A DNA stretch of 64,000 nucleotides, taken from contig CM036756.1 in NCBI GenBank assembly GCA_020796225.1, positions 42,961,398 to 43,025,397 on the forward strand, in the 5' to 3' direction. The notes beneath the pieces were generated by a model. The model did not search any database and was not told where the DNA came from. It saw only the letters and a list, made by a program, of their open reading frames with translations. The position numbers and the translations under genes were made by a program. Below are positions 9,080-20,326 of the stretch, piece by piece; position 1 is the first letter of the stretch, and each line of letters opens with the position of its first letter. This stretch comes from Arion vulgaris. Lineage: Eukaryota; Mollusca; Gastropoda; Stylommatophora; Arionidae.

Positions 9080-11120
9080 TCGACTTCTTCTTCTTCCAAT
9101 GTTTCATGATCAACCACTACATGTGAACGCTTCATATCAACCACTCTGTGTGAACCTTCATATCAACCACTCTGTTGAACCTTATATCAACCACTCTGTG
9201 TGAACGCTCCATATCAACCACTTGTTAACCACTCTGTGTGAACGCTCCATATCAACCACTTGTTAACCACTCTGTGTGAACGCTCCATATCAACCACTTG
9301 TTAACCACTCTGTGTGACGCTTCCATATCAACCACTTGTTAACCACTCTGTGTGAACGCTCCATATCAACCACTTGTTAACCACTCTGTGTGAACGCTCC
9401 ATATCAACCAATTGTTAACCACTCTGTGTGAACGCTCCATATCAACCACTTGTTAACCACTCTGTGTGAACGTTCCATATCAACCAATTGTTAACCACTC
9501 TGTGTGAACGCTCCATATCAACCACTTGTTAACCACTCTGTGTGAACGCTCCATATCAACCACTTGTTAACCACTCTGTGTGAACGCTCCATATCAACCA
9601 CTTGTTAACCACTCTGTGTGAACGCTCCATATCAACCACTTGTTAACCACTCTGTGTGAACGCTCCATGTCAACCTGTAACTTGTGACGCTCCATATCAC
9701 CACTCTGTGTGAACGCTCCATATCAACCACTTGTTAACCACTCTGTGTGAACGCTCCATATCAACCACTTGTTAACCACTCTGTGTGAACGCTCCATATC
9801 AACCACTTGTTAACCACTCTGTGTGAACGCTCCATATCAACCACTTGTTAACCACTCTGTGTGAACGCTCCATATCAACCACTTGTTAACCACTCTGTGT
9901 GAACGCTTCATATCAACCACTTGTTAACCACTCTGTGTGAACGCTCCATATCAACCACTTGTTAACCACTCTGTGTGAAAGCTCCATATCAACCACTTGT
10001 TAACCACTCTGTGTGAATGCTTCATATCAACCACTTGTTAACCACTCTGTGTGAACGCTCCATATCAACCACTTGTTAACCACTCTGTGTGAATGCTTCA
10101 TATCAACCACTCTGTGTGAATGCTCCATATCAACCACTTGTTAACCACTCTGTGTGAATGCTTCATATCAACCACTTGTTAACCACTCTGTGTGAACGCT
10201 CCATATCAACCACTTGTTAACCACTCTGTGTGAACGCTCCATATCAACCACTTGTTAACCACTCTGTGTGAACGCTCCATATCAACCACTTGTTAACCAC
10301 TCTGTGTGAACGCTCCATGTCAACCACTTGTTAACCACTCTGTGTGAACGCTCCATGTCAACCACTTGTTAACCACTCTGTGTGAACGCTCCATATCAAC
10401 CAATTGTTAACCACTCTGTGTGAATGCTCCATATCAACCACTTTTAACCTGTGTGAACTTCATTCAACCACTGTTAACCACTCTGTGTGAAGCTCATATC
10501 AACCCTCTGTAACCACTCTGTGTGAAGCTCCATATCAACCACTTGTTAACCACTCTGTGTGAACGCTCCATATCAACCACTTGTCCTGTGTGAAGCTCCA
10601 TATCAACCACTGTAACCACTCTGTGTGAAGCTTCATATCAACCACTACCACTCTGGTGAACGCTCCATTTCAACCACTTGTTAACCACTTGTGAATGCTT
10701 CATATAACATGTAACCACTCTGTGTGAATGCTCCATATCAACCACTTGTTAACCACTCTGTGTAATCTTATATAACTCTGTGTGAAGCTCATGTTATACA
10801 CTCTGTTAACACTCTGTGTGAACTGTCATATGATACTTGTATAACCACTATGTGTAATGCTCCATATCAACCATTGTTAACCACTCGTGTGAACTCGATT
10901 CTATTAACCACTTGTTACACTGAACCATGTGAACTCTGGGATTTGTATAGATATGAACCAAGAGTGATAGAATGTGTGCCAGTTACGCGCTACAAGCCGG
11001 TTGGCATCCGATTTCTGCGCTGCTTTTATTTACTAGGTAGCTTCCTAGGTGATAAATCAACGCCTCTTACGACATGCCTTGTAAGTCGCAGTGGTACTAT
11101 TCTTTGTTTCCCTTGCGGGC
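9080..11120 (-). mobile_element. SINE-D copy expanded by internal array
   Basis: It starts with the SINE-D tail (CTTCTTCTTCCAA at about 9085). It ends with the rest of SINE-D: GTGCCAGTTACGCG, CATCCGATTTCTGCG, TTTTATTTACTAGG, GACATGCCTTGTAAG and TACTATTCTTTG, at 10975-11110. A normal copy is 235 bp; this one is about 2 kb because the 38-bp segment next to the tail is amplified. Confidence 0.85.
9110..10930. repeat. 38-bp minisatellite, over 40 copies
   Basis: Unit: CTCCATATCAACCACTTG followed by TTAACCACTCTGTGTGAACG. This segment occurs once in ordinary SINE-D copies (for example 33925-33960). Units to about 10435 are clean; from 10440 to 10930 indels are dense, which looks like poor consensus rather than biology. 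Confidence 0.95.
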
Positions 11121-11124
11121 ATCG

Positions 11125-11235
11125 GCATCGCTTGGGCTTCCTATCGACTCGGACACATGAAGGTTGGGAGTTCAATCCCACACTCGACGTTCCACGCGTG
11201 AGAAAAGGAATTGTCCCGCCTTATCCTGCATACTA
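11125..11235 (+). mobile_element. SINE-M (tRNA-like) fragment
   Basis: CTATCGACTCGGACACATGA, GGAGTTCAATCCC (B box) and CTCGACGTTCCACGCGTGAG match the minus-strand copy at 15045-15165. Confidence 0.6.
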
Positions 11236-12250
11236 AATACTAGAAACCTGTAGTGACATGCACTTCGTTCCCTACGTTCTGTAAAGGATACGTGAAATAC
11301 ATTTATATATGCTTCTGTGATGTGGTTAGTTATACTACTTCGTCGGTATAGCTAACTCATTAAATATACATTCATATATGTTTGATGAGAAGAAAACCAC
11401 TAATCGGAAACCAATGACGTATACATTATTTAACAGCAGTACACGGAAACAACCCACAATTGTTATGTACACTGCACACTAAAAATATGTGGGAATAGAT
11501 CTTCTGGGGTTCTGATATGTACAATATTATTAAATACCCTTCACTGAATACCGTTCGTTTAATATATTCCTGACGCCATTTAATTACGTGTTGACACAGG
11601 TGGGACCACAGGTCGATAGAAGGGTTGTGTGAATCTAGGTGTATTTAATTCTTCCTCTTTTGGAAAAAAAATAAGCATTAACATGTTGGGGAGGGAAAAT
11701 ATAGTAAAATGAATAATCCCTGATAGGGCCTCGATAGAAAAAAACACCCAGCCCAGAAGTTTCATCCATGACGCGATCTTGACGTCACTCAATTTCGGGT
11801 CAAGGATGTTTAAAATGACGTCAAAGCCTATGTTAAATTGTGTAAACATCACTAGCTTAATAATACTACTAGTTCTTGTCACCCATCCCCAACCAGGATA
11901 TTGTGTGCTTTTTTTTATTTGACGCTGTTGCAGAATTTAGACCTGGGCGGTCGTGTTTATATCCTTAAAACGTTCAGTAAAGGATATGTTTGCTAGCGCC
12001 GGGGTAAAAACGTGTCTGTCTGGCCCTAGAATAGCGAGAATGGCAAACAGCGAGTCACCCATTGTGTCATGGGAGAGGTGATTAGAAATGTATTATGTTG
12101 ATATGAGAAGAACTGCTACACGAATAACATACGTATTTCTCTGGTACATGGTTTGAATCTGGGAAAGTAACACACCCATATATACACACTACCGCACCCA
12201 TATATTTATGTATATCATGCACAACATATACTTGTACAGCCAGTAAAATC
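11236..12250. other. unassigned sequence
   Basis: A minus-strand frame of 100 codons at 11580-11882 has a hydrophobic stretch, but no recognised domain, splice context or homologous block. I do not call it a gene. A CRE pair lies within it. Confidence 0.4.
11780..11823. promoter_or_regulatory. two full CRE palindromes, 36 bp apart
   Basis: TGACGTCA occurs at 11780-11787 and 11816-11823. This is the CREB/ATF consensus. With no gene nearby, it may be a distal element, part of an old repeat, or chance. Confidence 0.3.
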
Positions 12251-12254
12251 ACCA

Positions 12255-12652
12255 TTACTACTACTACTATGCTTTGCTACAACTACTATATATACTATTA
12301 CTACTGCTACACTACTCACCTACTACTACTACTTATACTACTACTATACTTATCTGCTACCACTACTACACCTACTTATACTGCTACTATACTACTACTA
12401 CTTATACTGCTGCTACCAGTACTACTACTTATCCTGACTACTACATTTATACTGCAGCTACTACTTTTATATTGCTGCTACCACTACTACACCTACTACT
12501 ACTTATACCCTGCTTACTCAACTACTACTCTAATTATAGCTCTACACTACTATACTACTACTACTTATACTACTACACTACTATTTCATACTACTACTAC
12601 TACTACTATATACTACACTTATACTACTACACTACTATACTACTACTACTTA

Positions 12653-12690
<38 letters not shown>

Positions 12691-12726
12691 ATACTACTAC
12701 TACTACTACTATACTACTACTCTACT

Positions 12727-12777
<51 letters not shown>

Positions 12778-12950
12778 CTTATACTCTACTACTCTACTAT
12801 CATACTACTCTATTATCTACTACCTATGCTACTACCTATACTACTTATACTTACTACTGCTGCTCTACTACTACTACTACTACTTATACTGCTGCTGCTA
12901 CTACTATTACTACTTATACTACTACTACATCTACTACAGTATTATTATAG
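12255..12950. repeat. ACT-type trinucleotide array
   Basis: About 700 bp of CTA/ACT repeats broken by TTATACT and GCTGCTAC blocks. It gives Tyr/Leu/Thr-only frames, which are not genes. Confidence 0.95.
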
Positions 12951-13059
12951 ATTCTTATTGCAAATGAAACACTACACCTCAACTGTCGCTATACATCGTT
13001 GTTTGGGGAGGGGGTGTACTCCTGTTTAATTCTACACATGAGGCTCTGACTTTCTTCTG

Positions 13060-13310
13060 ATCAACTACTATCAAGTGTTTGCTCATGTTCTCTTATATTA
13101 ACTATTATCCTTATATCAACTACTATCATGTGTTTGCTCATGTTCTCTTATATTAACTATTATCCTTATATCAACTACTATCATGTGTTTGCTCATGTTC
13201 TCTTATATTAACTATTATCATATATCAACTACTATCATGGTTTGCTCATGTTCTCTATATTAACTATTATCCTTATATCAACTACTATCTTGTACTCTTA
13301 TATCAACTAC
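13060..13310. repeat. about 55-bp minisatellite, 4-5 copies
   Basis: Unit: ATCAACTACTATCATG, TGTTTGCTCATGTTCTC and TTATATTAACTATTATCC. Later copies are shortened. Confidence 0.9.
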
Positions 13311-13983
13311 GGGGTTACAGGTGCATTGGGACAACGCCGCGCCAGGATTAGTGAGCTGACACTAATCAAGATCCTACCCCACCTCTTCTTGGTGACCCTG
13401 GTAACAGACATTGGTTCCTGTCTGGCTAAGCGGGTAGGGATCGAGGAAGAGCTACTCTGGTGGTAGTAGAGATGCAGACGTGGTCACGTTGGATGGAATC
13501 CGCTCGCAACACAGACAAGCGGAATCTCAGAGTGACTATTAATGCACGTCTCTCCCGGCCGTTGGAAAAAAGTTGAACGGATAGCCATAAAGGGACGAGG
13601 GGTGCATCCAGAGAAGATACGTGGGACCACGTGGAGCGAAACTTGGGCCCGAGATGAGTTGCACCTGGGCTCACATAGGGCGAAACTCGAAGCCCTGAGG
13701 TGGGGGCCCGAGTTGAGTCCCGTGTTCGGACAGCCTAGAGGCAAGATAAATGTGAGCACGGTGAGAAGTGATGAAGACGGTGGGGCAGGCACCAGGGAAG
13801 ATCGAGCACGCATGCGAACGACGCACGGGTGGGCCTACCGGTGGACAGACGTGCACGGCGTTTCAGGCATGGCAGTCGTGAGGGTGAGCAGACCACCCAA
13901 ATGTGCAAAAAAAACTGGAAAGCCCAGCAGAGGTTGAATCCAGTGCGCGTTTCCGCTCGCATGGAACTACTGCTGCCTTGTAG

Positions 13984-14003
13984 TTTGATTGGGGACAATC
14001 AAA
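13984..14003 (+). other. hairpin, GGGA loop (module 1)
   Basis: TTTGATTG-GGGA-CAATCAAA, a perfect 8-bp stem right after CTGCCTTGTAG. Confidence 0.6.
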
Positions 14004-14158
14004 GCCTAGCGAAGTAAACTGTACGCAAAACTGGACGGCAGGAAGACCAAGTAGTTCACAAAAAGACAGGTTTTCTGGGCAAATGACACTCAACACCCGA
14101 GAGGGTAGGTCATCTAAGGGTCGCTACCCTAGAAGAAAATAGCAACCTGCCTTGCAGG

Positions 14159-14176
14159 TTGGCTGGGGACAGCCAA
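14159..14176 (+). other. hairpin, GGGA loop (module 2)
   Basis: TTGGCTG-GGGA-CAGCCAA, a perfect 7-bp stem after CTGCCTTGCAG. Compared with module 1, two base pairs change on both sides (A-T to G-C, T-A to C-G), keeping pairing and loop. Confidence 0.6.
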
Positions 14177-14265
14177 AGCGAACCCAGTTAACGCTGGTTG
14201 AAATCGGACACTTCACCGAAGGATAAGCACTAGAGCTCCAAATGATACTAAACTATGTGACGTTA

Positions 14266-14670
14266 AACACGTTCTTACTTGGCAACGGCTGTTTATATAT
14301 CACAATAAGATTGATAAAAATGGCCGAAATGAACGATCGAGAGAGAGAGGAAGAGAGAGGTATATCAACTGCCTGTCCTATATCGCCAGTTTCAAACATG
14401 GCCACTATCCAAATCACATAAATGATAGTCCATACGATAAGGCAGGGATAATGGTTCAGGGGCAGGGTGGGGCTCCCCAAACCCCATCCCCTTTCTGCAA
14501 AATGACTTTGATAAAAACAGTTTTACGCAAATCTGATCTTCCCTATTTCTGCATAATAAAGAATCAACTAAATTTAAAAAAAATTCATTTTACACCTTCC
14601 TGGAAAATAATTGTTGTACACACCTATGATCACACATACGCAAAATCAACACCAGTGAGATGAGAAGTCA
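14266..14670. other. unassigned sequence
   Basis: No gene recognised. A short GAGAGAGAG run lies at 14340-14365. Confidence 0.4.
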
Positions 14671-14674
14671 AAGA

Positions 14675-14990
14675 AATGTCACCACTGCCACCGAGTTCGA
14701 AGTGAAATTATCAGGCAGAAGGCAGAAACAACATCATGTGCCACATTCATGAAGAAACAGAAGATCAAGTGGTTTGGTCATCTCGTCAGAATGGAAGAAC
14801 ATCAAATATCTGTCGCCCAGGCGCTATACCCACACAGTTCTGATAAAAAGTTCAAGAGGGAAGCCAAAAAAGTGGATCGATGAAATTAGAGTTACATAGA
14901 ATGATTATAATCAGTGCCACTCGTTGGATGCTGGATTCCTAAGTATTTCTCCCCACGACACTGAGTGGCAAAAGTGGAAGCATATAGAGA
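14675..14990 (+). mobile_element. LN7-like LINE C-terminal fragment
   Basis: Encodes KKQKIKWFGHLVRMEEHQ, the (K/R)WFGHLxRM motif of LINE C-termini, followed by disrupted frames. 5' truncated and decayed. Confidence 0.65.
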
Positions 14991-15044
14991 GACAGACAGA
15001 AAGGCAGATAAATAGATAGATTAGTGTAGATTAGGTTAGATCTA

Positions 15045-15165
15045 GGAGATAGGAGGGCCAATTCTTTACCTTACGTGTGGAACGTCGAGCTTGGGATGGA
15101 ACCCTAACTCTCTTGTGTCTGAGTTGATAGGAGAACGCTCATGCATTACGCTAGTCCGTCCCATT
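15045..15165 (-). mobile_element. SINE-M (tRNA-like) fragment
   Basis: Minus strand: CTATCAACTCAGACACAAGA, GGGTTCCATCCC (B-box-like) and CTCGACGTTCCACACGTAAG, as at 11125-11235. GATTA/TAGATAG low-complexity sequence borders it at 15000-15060. Confidence 0.6.
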
Positions 15166-15174
15166 CTTAAAGAT

Positions 15175-15640
15175 ATAGTGAATAGAAAAAGTGTGATACA
15201 AATCCCTAACACTATCATCAAATGATAGAAGAAAACTAGTCACGGCAGAGATGAAGTGTCTACGCAGAATGCTGGGAGTAACAAGAAGAGACCGATTTAG
15301 AAATGAAAACATCAAGAAAAAAGTGGGTACAACATCAGTACTGAACTTTATCAAGAAACAACAAATTAAACGGTACGGCCACATAAACAGATTACCAACA
15401 GACAGTGCGCCTCACAGAACAATGTTACTCCGGTACAATATATACAAAGCAAAAAAACAGGCCACGCAAAAGGAGGACTCAGAGATAACAGAGCCAACGA
15501 AAGACACTGTCTATGAAGCGTACACAAAAGCCCGTTCTAGAAATCTCTTCATATCCTGAAGCTGTGAAGCAAAACAGGATTCGAGAAAATAAGAAGAAAG
15601 AGTTACCGGTGTTGTGCAGACTTGGACGATTCCGTATTCT
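15175..15640 (+). mobile_element. LN3 LINE C-terminal fragment
   Basis: An open stretch encodes MKCLRRMLGVTRRDRFRNEN, then KRYGHINRLPTDSAPHRTM and an EAYTKARSRNLFIS end. CLRRxLGxxRRDxxRNxxI is a hallmark of the LINE region after the reverse transcriptase. About 100 codons survive; RT itself is absent. Related pieces lie at 34985-35070 and 36385-36560. Confidence 0.8.
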
Positions 15641-15934
15641 GAGCACAGTAGGTTGTCGATACTCGTTCTCGGAGGCCTTCACAACGACCGTGGCTAGCTT
15701 TGCCGTTAGAGTAGTAGAATATAACGATATTTTTCCTTTTCTTTGTTCATGGAGCTCTAAAAATTAATCGATTTTTAAAAAAAGGATTGCGTACAAGTCC
15801 ATGATTTAAATCCATATCAGTGTATGTGCGTGATTGTTACTATTAAATTATATTCCTTTTATACCATAGGACTTGCAAGCAGTTTCGTTATACCGCTCTA
15901 ACCTGGGCCAATCGTTCAATCTCTGCTACGGAAT
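15641..15934. other. unassigned sequence
   Basis: Nothing recognised. Confidence 0.4.
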
Positions 15935-16235
15935 TGAGTCTAATATTTCTCGCCGCTCCCAATAGAGTTCGTTTCAGGGTTTCCCTATTGTGCCTTTTCT
16001 TTTCTGAATCATTTGTCTCCCACTTCAATGTCTGCTTTGTAATTCTTTGCTCGTTTATTCTCAAAGTATGTTCCCAATTTCTCTATCTTCTCCTTCTTAT
16101 AACAGTTGTTACTAGTGGTTAACCAGACATTTCTCTGATTTCATCAACTCTCCTGAAATCATCCCATGTTATGTTCATTATTTTTCGCAAACATCTATTT
16201 TCAAATGCATTCAACGTACTTAAATATATATATAT
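15935..16235 (-). mobile_element. LN6-type LINE C-terminal fragment
   Basis: Minus-strand translation gives FENRCLRKIMNITWDDFRRV, DEIREMSG, then after a stop RNWEHTLRINEQRITKQTLK and a WET...RHNRET segment. This is the usual order CLRKIxxIxWxD, then R(R/K)xxWxGHxLRM, then ALKWxPxGxRxRGRP. Decayed by stops. Confidence 0.75.
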
Positions 16236-16680
16236 CAACGTATGTTTGTGCATCTGTGTGTTTGTATGTATACCAGTATGTACATATACTGCCTGTTGCC
16301 CTGTGTTCACAGCTAAGCTCGCTGCATCTAGAATCAAACATATATTGCTCCAGTTAACGTGTAAACAGGGTATAATACTTGTGCAGTCTTCATGACCGAG
16401 ACTAGCTTGCTCTGTTCAACTTATGGCAGACGTCTGGGCGGGCGAGTATTGGCTGTTGTAGACATATGCATATATTTAAGTGTTGGTTGGGTCGCATTGT
16501 ATTACCGTTATCATCACTATCATGTTCCGCCATCAATACCCGACAAAAGTTAGTGTTTAATGTACCAGGCAATGTACAAAAACCTACAAATCTGATGTGA
16601 TCAGAGTGGATCAGATCAATATACCTTACTAACTGTTCTGTAAACATCCCGTTTTGTTTCATAAATCACCCGTACGTTGT
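16236..16680. other. unassigned; element H fragment inside
   Basis: 16545-16640 contains ACCTACAAATCTGATGTG, similar to the left end of element H at 1715. A short TA run and a TGTGTTTGTATG-type run precede it. No gene. Confidence 0.4.
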
Positions 16681-16915
16681 CGAGGCTCTCAAGGGGAGCA
16701 AAGAATAGTAGCACTGCAATCTACAAGGCCCGAGGTGACTAAGGTAGGGGTCTAGGGAAACTACACTAGTAAATAAAAAGCGTCGCAGGAATCGGAAGTG
16801 CTTGCTTACTTGTAGGCGCATAACTGGCACAACGTACAATCGCTCTTATGCTTGGATCACATACAAATCACAAAGAGTGGTTTAATAAATGGTTGATATG
16901 GAGCGTTTGAAAAAG
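16680..16915 (+). mobile_element. SINE-D copy
   Basis: AGCAAAGAATAGTAGCACTG, then AGTAAATAAAAAGCGTCGCA, AGGCGCATAACTGGCAC and GGTTGATATGGAGCG, ending in an A-rich tail. About ten bases of the core GCATGTCGTAAGAG block are missing. Confidence 0.8.
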
Positions 16916-17010
16916 AATGTTCAGAAACCTCTGTTTTTCTCTAGAAATCTTTCCGTGTGAAACACAATCTTTCTTGTCTAACATTTCTATAGTTATTATT
17001 AATCTTTTAT

Positions 17011-18905
17011 TTATCATTGTCACAAAGTTTACTAAGCTGCTATATCATTGTCACAGAGTTTACTAAGCTGCTATATCATTGTCACAGAGTTTACTAAGCT
17101 GCTATATCATTGTCACAGAGTTTACTAAGCTGCTATATCATTGTCACAGAGTTTACTAAGCTGCTATATCATTATCACAGAGTTTACTAAGCTGCTATAT
17201 CATTGTCACAGAGTTTACTAAGCTGCTATATCATTGTCACAGAGTTTACTAAGCTGCTATATCATTGTCACAGAGTTTACTAAACTGCTATATCATTGTC
17301 ACAGAGTTTACTAAGCTGCTATATCATTGTCACAGAGTTTACTAAGCTGCTATATCATTGTCACAGAGTTTACTAAGCTGCTATATCATTGTCACAGAGT
17401 TTACTAAGCTGCTATATCATTATCACAGAGTTTACTAAGCTGCTATATCATTGTCACAGAGTTTACTAAGCTGCTATATCATTGTCACAGAGTTTACTAA
17501 GCTGCTATATCATTGTCACAGAGTTTACTAAACTGCTATATCATTGTCACAGAGTTTACTAAACTGCTATATCATTGTCACAGAGTTTACTAAGCTGCTA
17601 TATCATTGTCACAGAGTTTACTAAGCTGCTATATCATTGTCACAGAGTTTACTAAGCTGCTATATCATTGTCACAGAGTTTACTAAACTGCTATATCATT
17701 GTCACATAGTTTACTAAGCTGCTATATCATTATCACAGAGTTTACTAAGCTGCTATATCATTGTCACAGAGTTTACTAAGCTGCTATATCATTATCACAG
17801 AGTTTACTAAGCTGCTATATCATTGTCACAGAGTTTACTAAGCTGCTATATCATTGTCACAGAGTTTACTAAACTGCTATGTCATTGTCACAGAGTTTAC
17901 TAAACTGCTATATCATTGTCATAGAGTTTACTAAGCTGCTATATCATTATCACAGAGTTTACTAAACTGCTATATCATTGTCACAGAGTTTACTAAACTG
18001 CTATATCATTGTCACAGAGTTTACTAAGCTGCTATATCATTGTCACAGAGTTTATTAAGCTGCTATATCATTGTCACAGAGTTTATTAAGCTGCTATATC
18101 ATTGTCACAGAGTTTACTAAGCTGCTATATCATTGTCACAGAGTTTATTAAGCTGCTATATCATTGTCACAGAGTTTACTAAGCTGCTATATCATTGTCA
18201 CAGAGTTTACTAAGCTGCTATATCATTATCACAGAGTTTATTAAGCTGCTATATCATTGTCACAGAGTTTACTAAGCTGCTATATCATTATCACAGAGTT
18301 TACTAAGCTGCTATATCATTATCACAGAGTTTACTAAGCTGCTATATCATTATCACAGAGTTTACTAAACTGCTATATCATTGTCACAGAGTTTACTAAG
18401 CTGCTATATCATTATCACAGAGTTTACTAAACTGCTATATCATTATCACAGAGTTTACTAAGCTGCTATATCATTATCACAGAGTTTACTAACTGCTATT
18501 CATTGTCACAAGAGTTTACTAGACTCATATATCATTATCACAGAGTTTACTAAAGCTGCTATTATACATTGTCACAGAGTTTACTAAACTGCTATATCAT
18601 TGTCACAGAGTTTACTAAGCTGCTATATCATTGTCCTGAGTTTACTAAACTGCTATATCATTGTCACAGAGTTTACTAAACTGCTTATCATTTCACAGAG
18701 TTTACTAAGCTGCTATATCATTGTCACAGAGTTTACTAAGCTGCTATATCATTATCACAGAGTTTACTAAACTGCTATATCATTGTCACAGAGTTTACTA
18801 AACTGCTATATCATTGTCACAGAGTTTACTAAACTGCTATACATTAGTCAAGAGTTTCTAAACTGCTATATCATTGTCACAGAGTTTATAAACTGCTATA
18901 AATAA
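17011..18905. repeat. 31-bp satellite array, about 60 copies
   Basis: Unit TATCATTGTCACAGAGTTTA + CTAAGCTGCTA. Two common variants (GTCAC/ATCAC and AAGCTG/AAACTG) are interspersed, and a TTTATTAAG variant is confined to about 18050-18245. From 18480 on, indels become frequent. No coding potential. Confidence 0.97.
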
Positions 18906-19079
18906 GTCAGTCTGTTTTCTCTTTCCATTCGTCGTCGAGTCTTTCCATTTGTTACAAGATTTATCAGATCATAAGATATATATACATACATAGATTAGAT
19001 TAGATAAGATAGAGATTAGGGGATTATAGATTAGGAATTAAAGATGATTAGAGAGTAGGGAATAGGGGATTAGCGATTT
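18906..19079. other. low-complexity GATTA-rich spacer
   Basis: AGATTAG/GATTAGG-like low-complexity DNA. Confidence 0.5.
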
Positions 19080-19269
19080 TTTTCCTGATCCAGAAGCACT
19101 TGAGCTTTCAGCTCTTCGGCTCAGTGCCATGGACAACATAACCCTTCGGTTCGGTGCCACGAACACCGTAAATCTGGAGAAACTGTGACTTTTCTGCCAG
19201 CATACAGAATTGAACCCACACTCACAGGGAGCTTGTCACCCGCCGTCGAACGCGCTACGAACACGCTGG
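19080..19269 (-). mobile_element. SINE-A copy
   Basis: Same body and boxes as at 6862-7052: CCAGCGTGTTCGTAGCGCG head, GGGTTCAATTC B box, and an AAGTGCTTCTGGATC end with an A-rich tail. Confidence 0.85.
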
Positions 19270-19484
19270 ACAGATAGGGATAGTGGATATAGGATAGAGA
19301 TTAAAGTGTTGGATGAATGGATGGATTATGTATACTTATTTGTCTCCTTCAGATTTCCTTTGAAAAATGCGACAACAAGTAGATTACATTTTGGCAAAGA
19401 GAGTGAAGATCATAAAATTAGATAAACGAAAGACTCAACGTTTCTACCAACAAGTCTTAATCAAAGTAAAGGAACCTTTGTTAT

Positions 19485-19735
19485 TCAACATGGTATATAG
19501 GATAATCCGGTGTTAGTTCCGTATTTTTCATTAACCGTTTCCACACGATGGGGAATGTGTTCAACATCACGCCGGTGACCTTTACTTTCCAGCGCTTTTT
19601 CTGGTACCCAATTGAGGCTGGGTCGACCCGAGAACCGCTACGATCGGAAAAAATTCCACACCCACTTTGGAATTGAACGCGGACCACTAGCATAAGAAGC
19701 AAGTACACTAACAACTGCGTTACTCCGGCTCTCCT
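19485..19735 (-). mobile_element. SINE-G (tRNA-derived), full copy
   Basis: Minus strand: GGAGTAACGCAGTTGTTAGT, GGTCCGCGTTCAATTCC (B box), GGGTCGACCCAGCCTCAATT, CCGGCGTGATGTT, and the CCTATATACC end. Homologous to 26796-27025. A frame of 77 codons across it is not a gene. Confidence 0.75.
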
Positions 19736-19739
19736 TAAT

Positions 19740-20102
19740 CAACGTAACAAACAGAAACAAAAATAACAGATAAGCTGATAAATAAACTTAGGAAATGATT
19801 AACACATGTAGAAGATAAGTAAGATAATGCTTGTACTTCCTAATACTAAGGATAGTTCTCACGCTTGGTAAGCTAACCAACTAATTCAAAACTTCCAGGT
19901 CCAAATCTGACCACCGTGGCAAACAGGATGTAGGTAGGACCCGAAAACCGGATATGCCATACGGTAACGTGGTCAAAAGATTTCCCGCCCATGTGAGCAA
20001 AGTAGTAGCCGAAAATGGGGTCCAATTAAGAAACAACATTGTTTCAGAGCTCACATAATATAGAAAATGAAAGTCTGTTGAGAAAGTAAATGAAAATAAA
20101 TA
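19740..20102. other. unassigned sequence
   Basis: No gene or shared repeat recognised. Confidence 0.4.
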
Positions 20103-20110
20103 GAATAACG

Positions 20111-20273
20111 CAGTGGCGGCTCGTCATTAAGGTCCTATGGGGCCAGGACCCACCAAAATTATTGTGCAACGTCTATTATTTTATAAATTAAAATATAACC
20201 TAAAACAAAACCATGATTTTTCCGAAAATGTTTGTCTGGCCCCACCAACAAAATTGATCACGATCCGCCACTG
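20111..20273. mobile_element. hAT MITE, 163 bp, perfect TSD
   Basis: TIRs CAGTGGCGGCTCGTCAT and ATCACGATCCGCCACTG. The perfect 8-bp TSD GAATAACG lies at 20103-20110 and 20274-20281. Same family as 6489-6660, inverted. 8-bp TSDs and CAGxG termini are characteristic of hAT elements. Non-autonomous. Confidence 0.92.
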
Positions 20274-20326
20274 GAATAACGATGTCTCTGGACCAAAAAT
20301 ATCAAAATAAATGGATAACTTCTAAG

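Larger units (their letters stand above)
13310..14265 (+). mobile_element. GC-rich unclassified repeat, two related units
   Basis: Markedly richer in GC and CpG than its surroundings. Its end (GAAATCGGACACTTCACCGA, then GAGCTCCAAATG) matches the minus-strand repeat at 21385-21660, so it is dispersed. Two CTGCCTTG(T/C)AG + hairpin modules occur at about 13975 and 14147. Short open frames exist on both strands, but I recognise no protein. It may be the untranslated part of a retroelement or a composite SINE. Confidence 0.45.

Noticed and set aside
9110..10930. Possible CRISPR-like array (regular 38-bp spacing)
   Set aside because: Units are contiguous with no unique spacers, in eukaryotic DNA, and derive from SINE-D.
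11580..11882. 100-codon minus-strand frame with a hydrophobic segment
   Set aside because: No domain, no homologous family, no promoter or splice support.
12269..13029. Tyr/Leu/Thr-only frames over 230 codons
   Set aside because: Translation of an ACT-type trinucleotide array.
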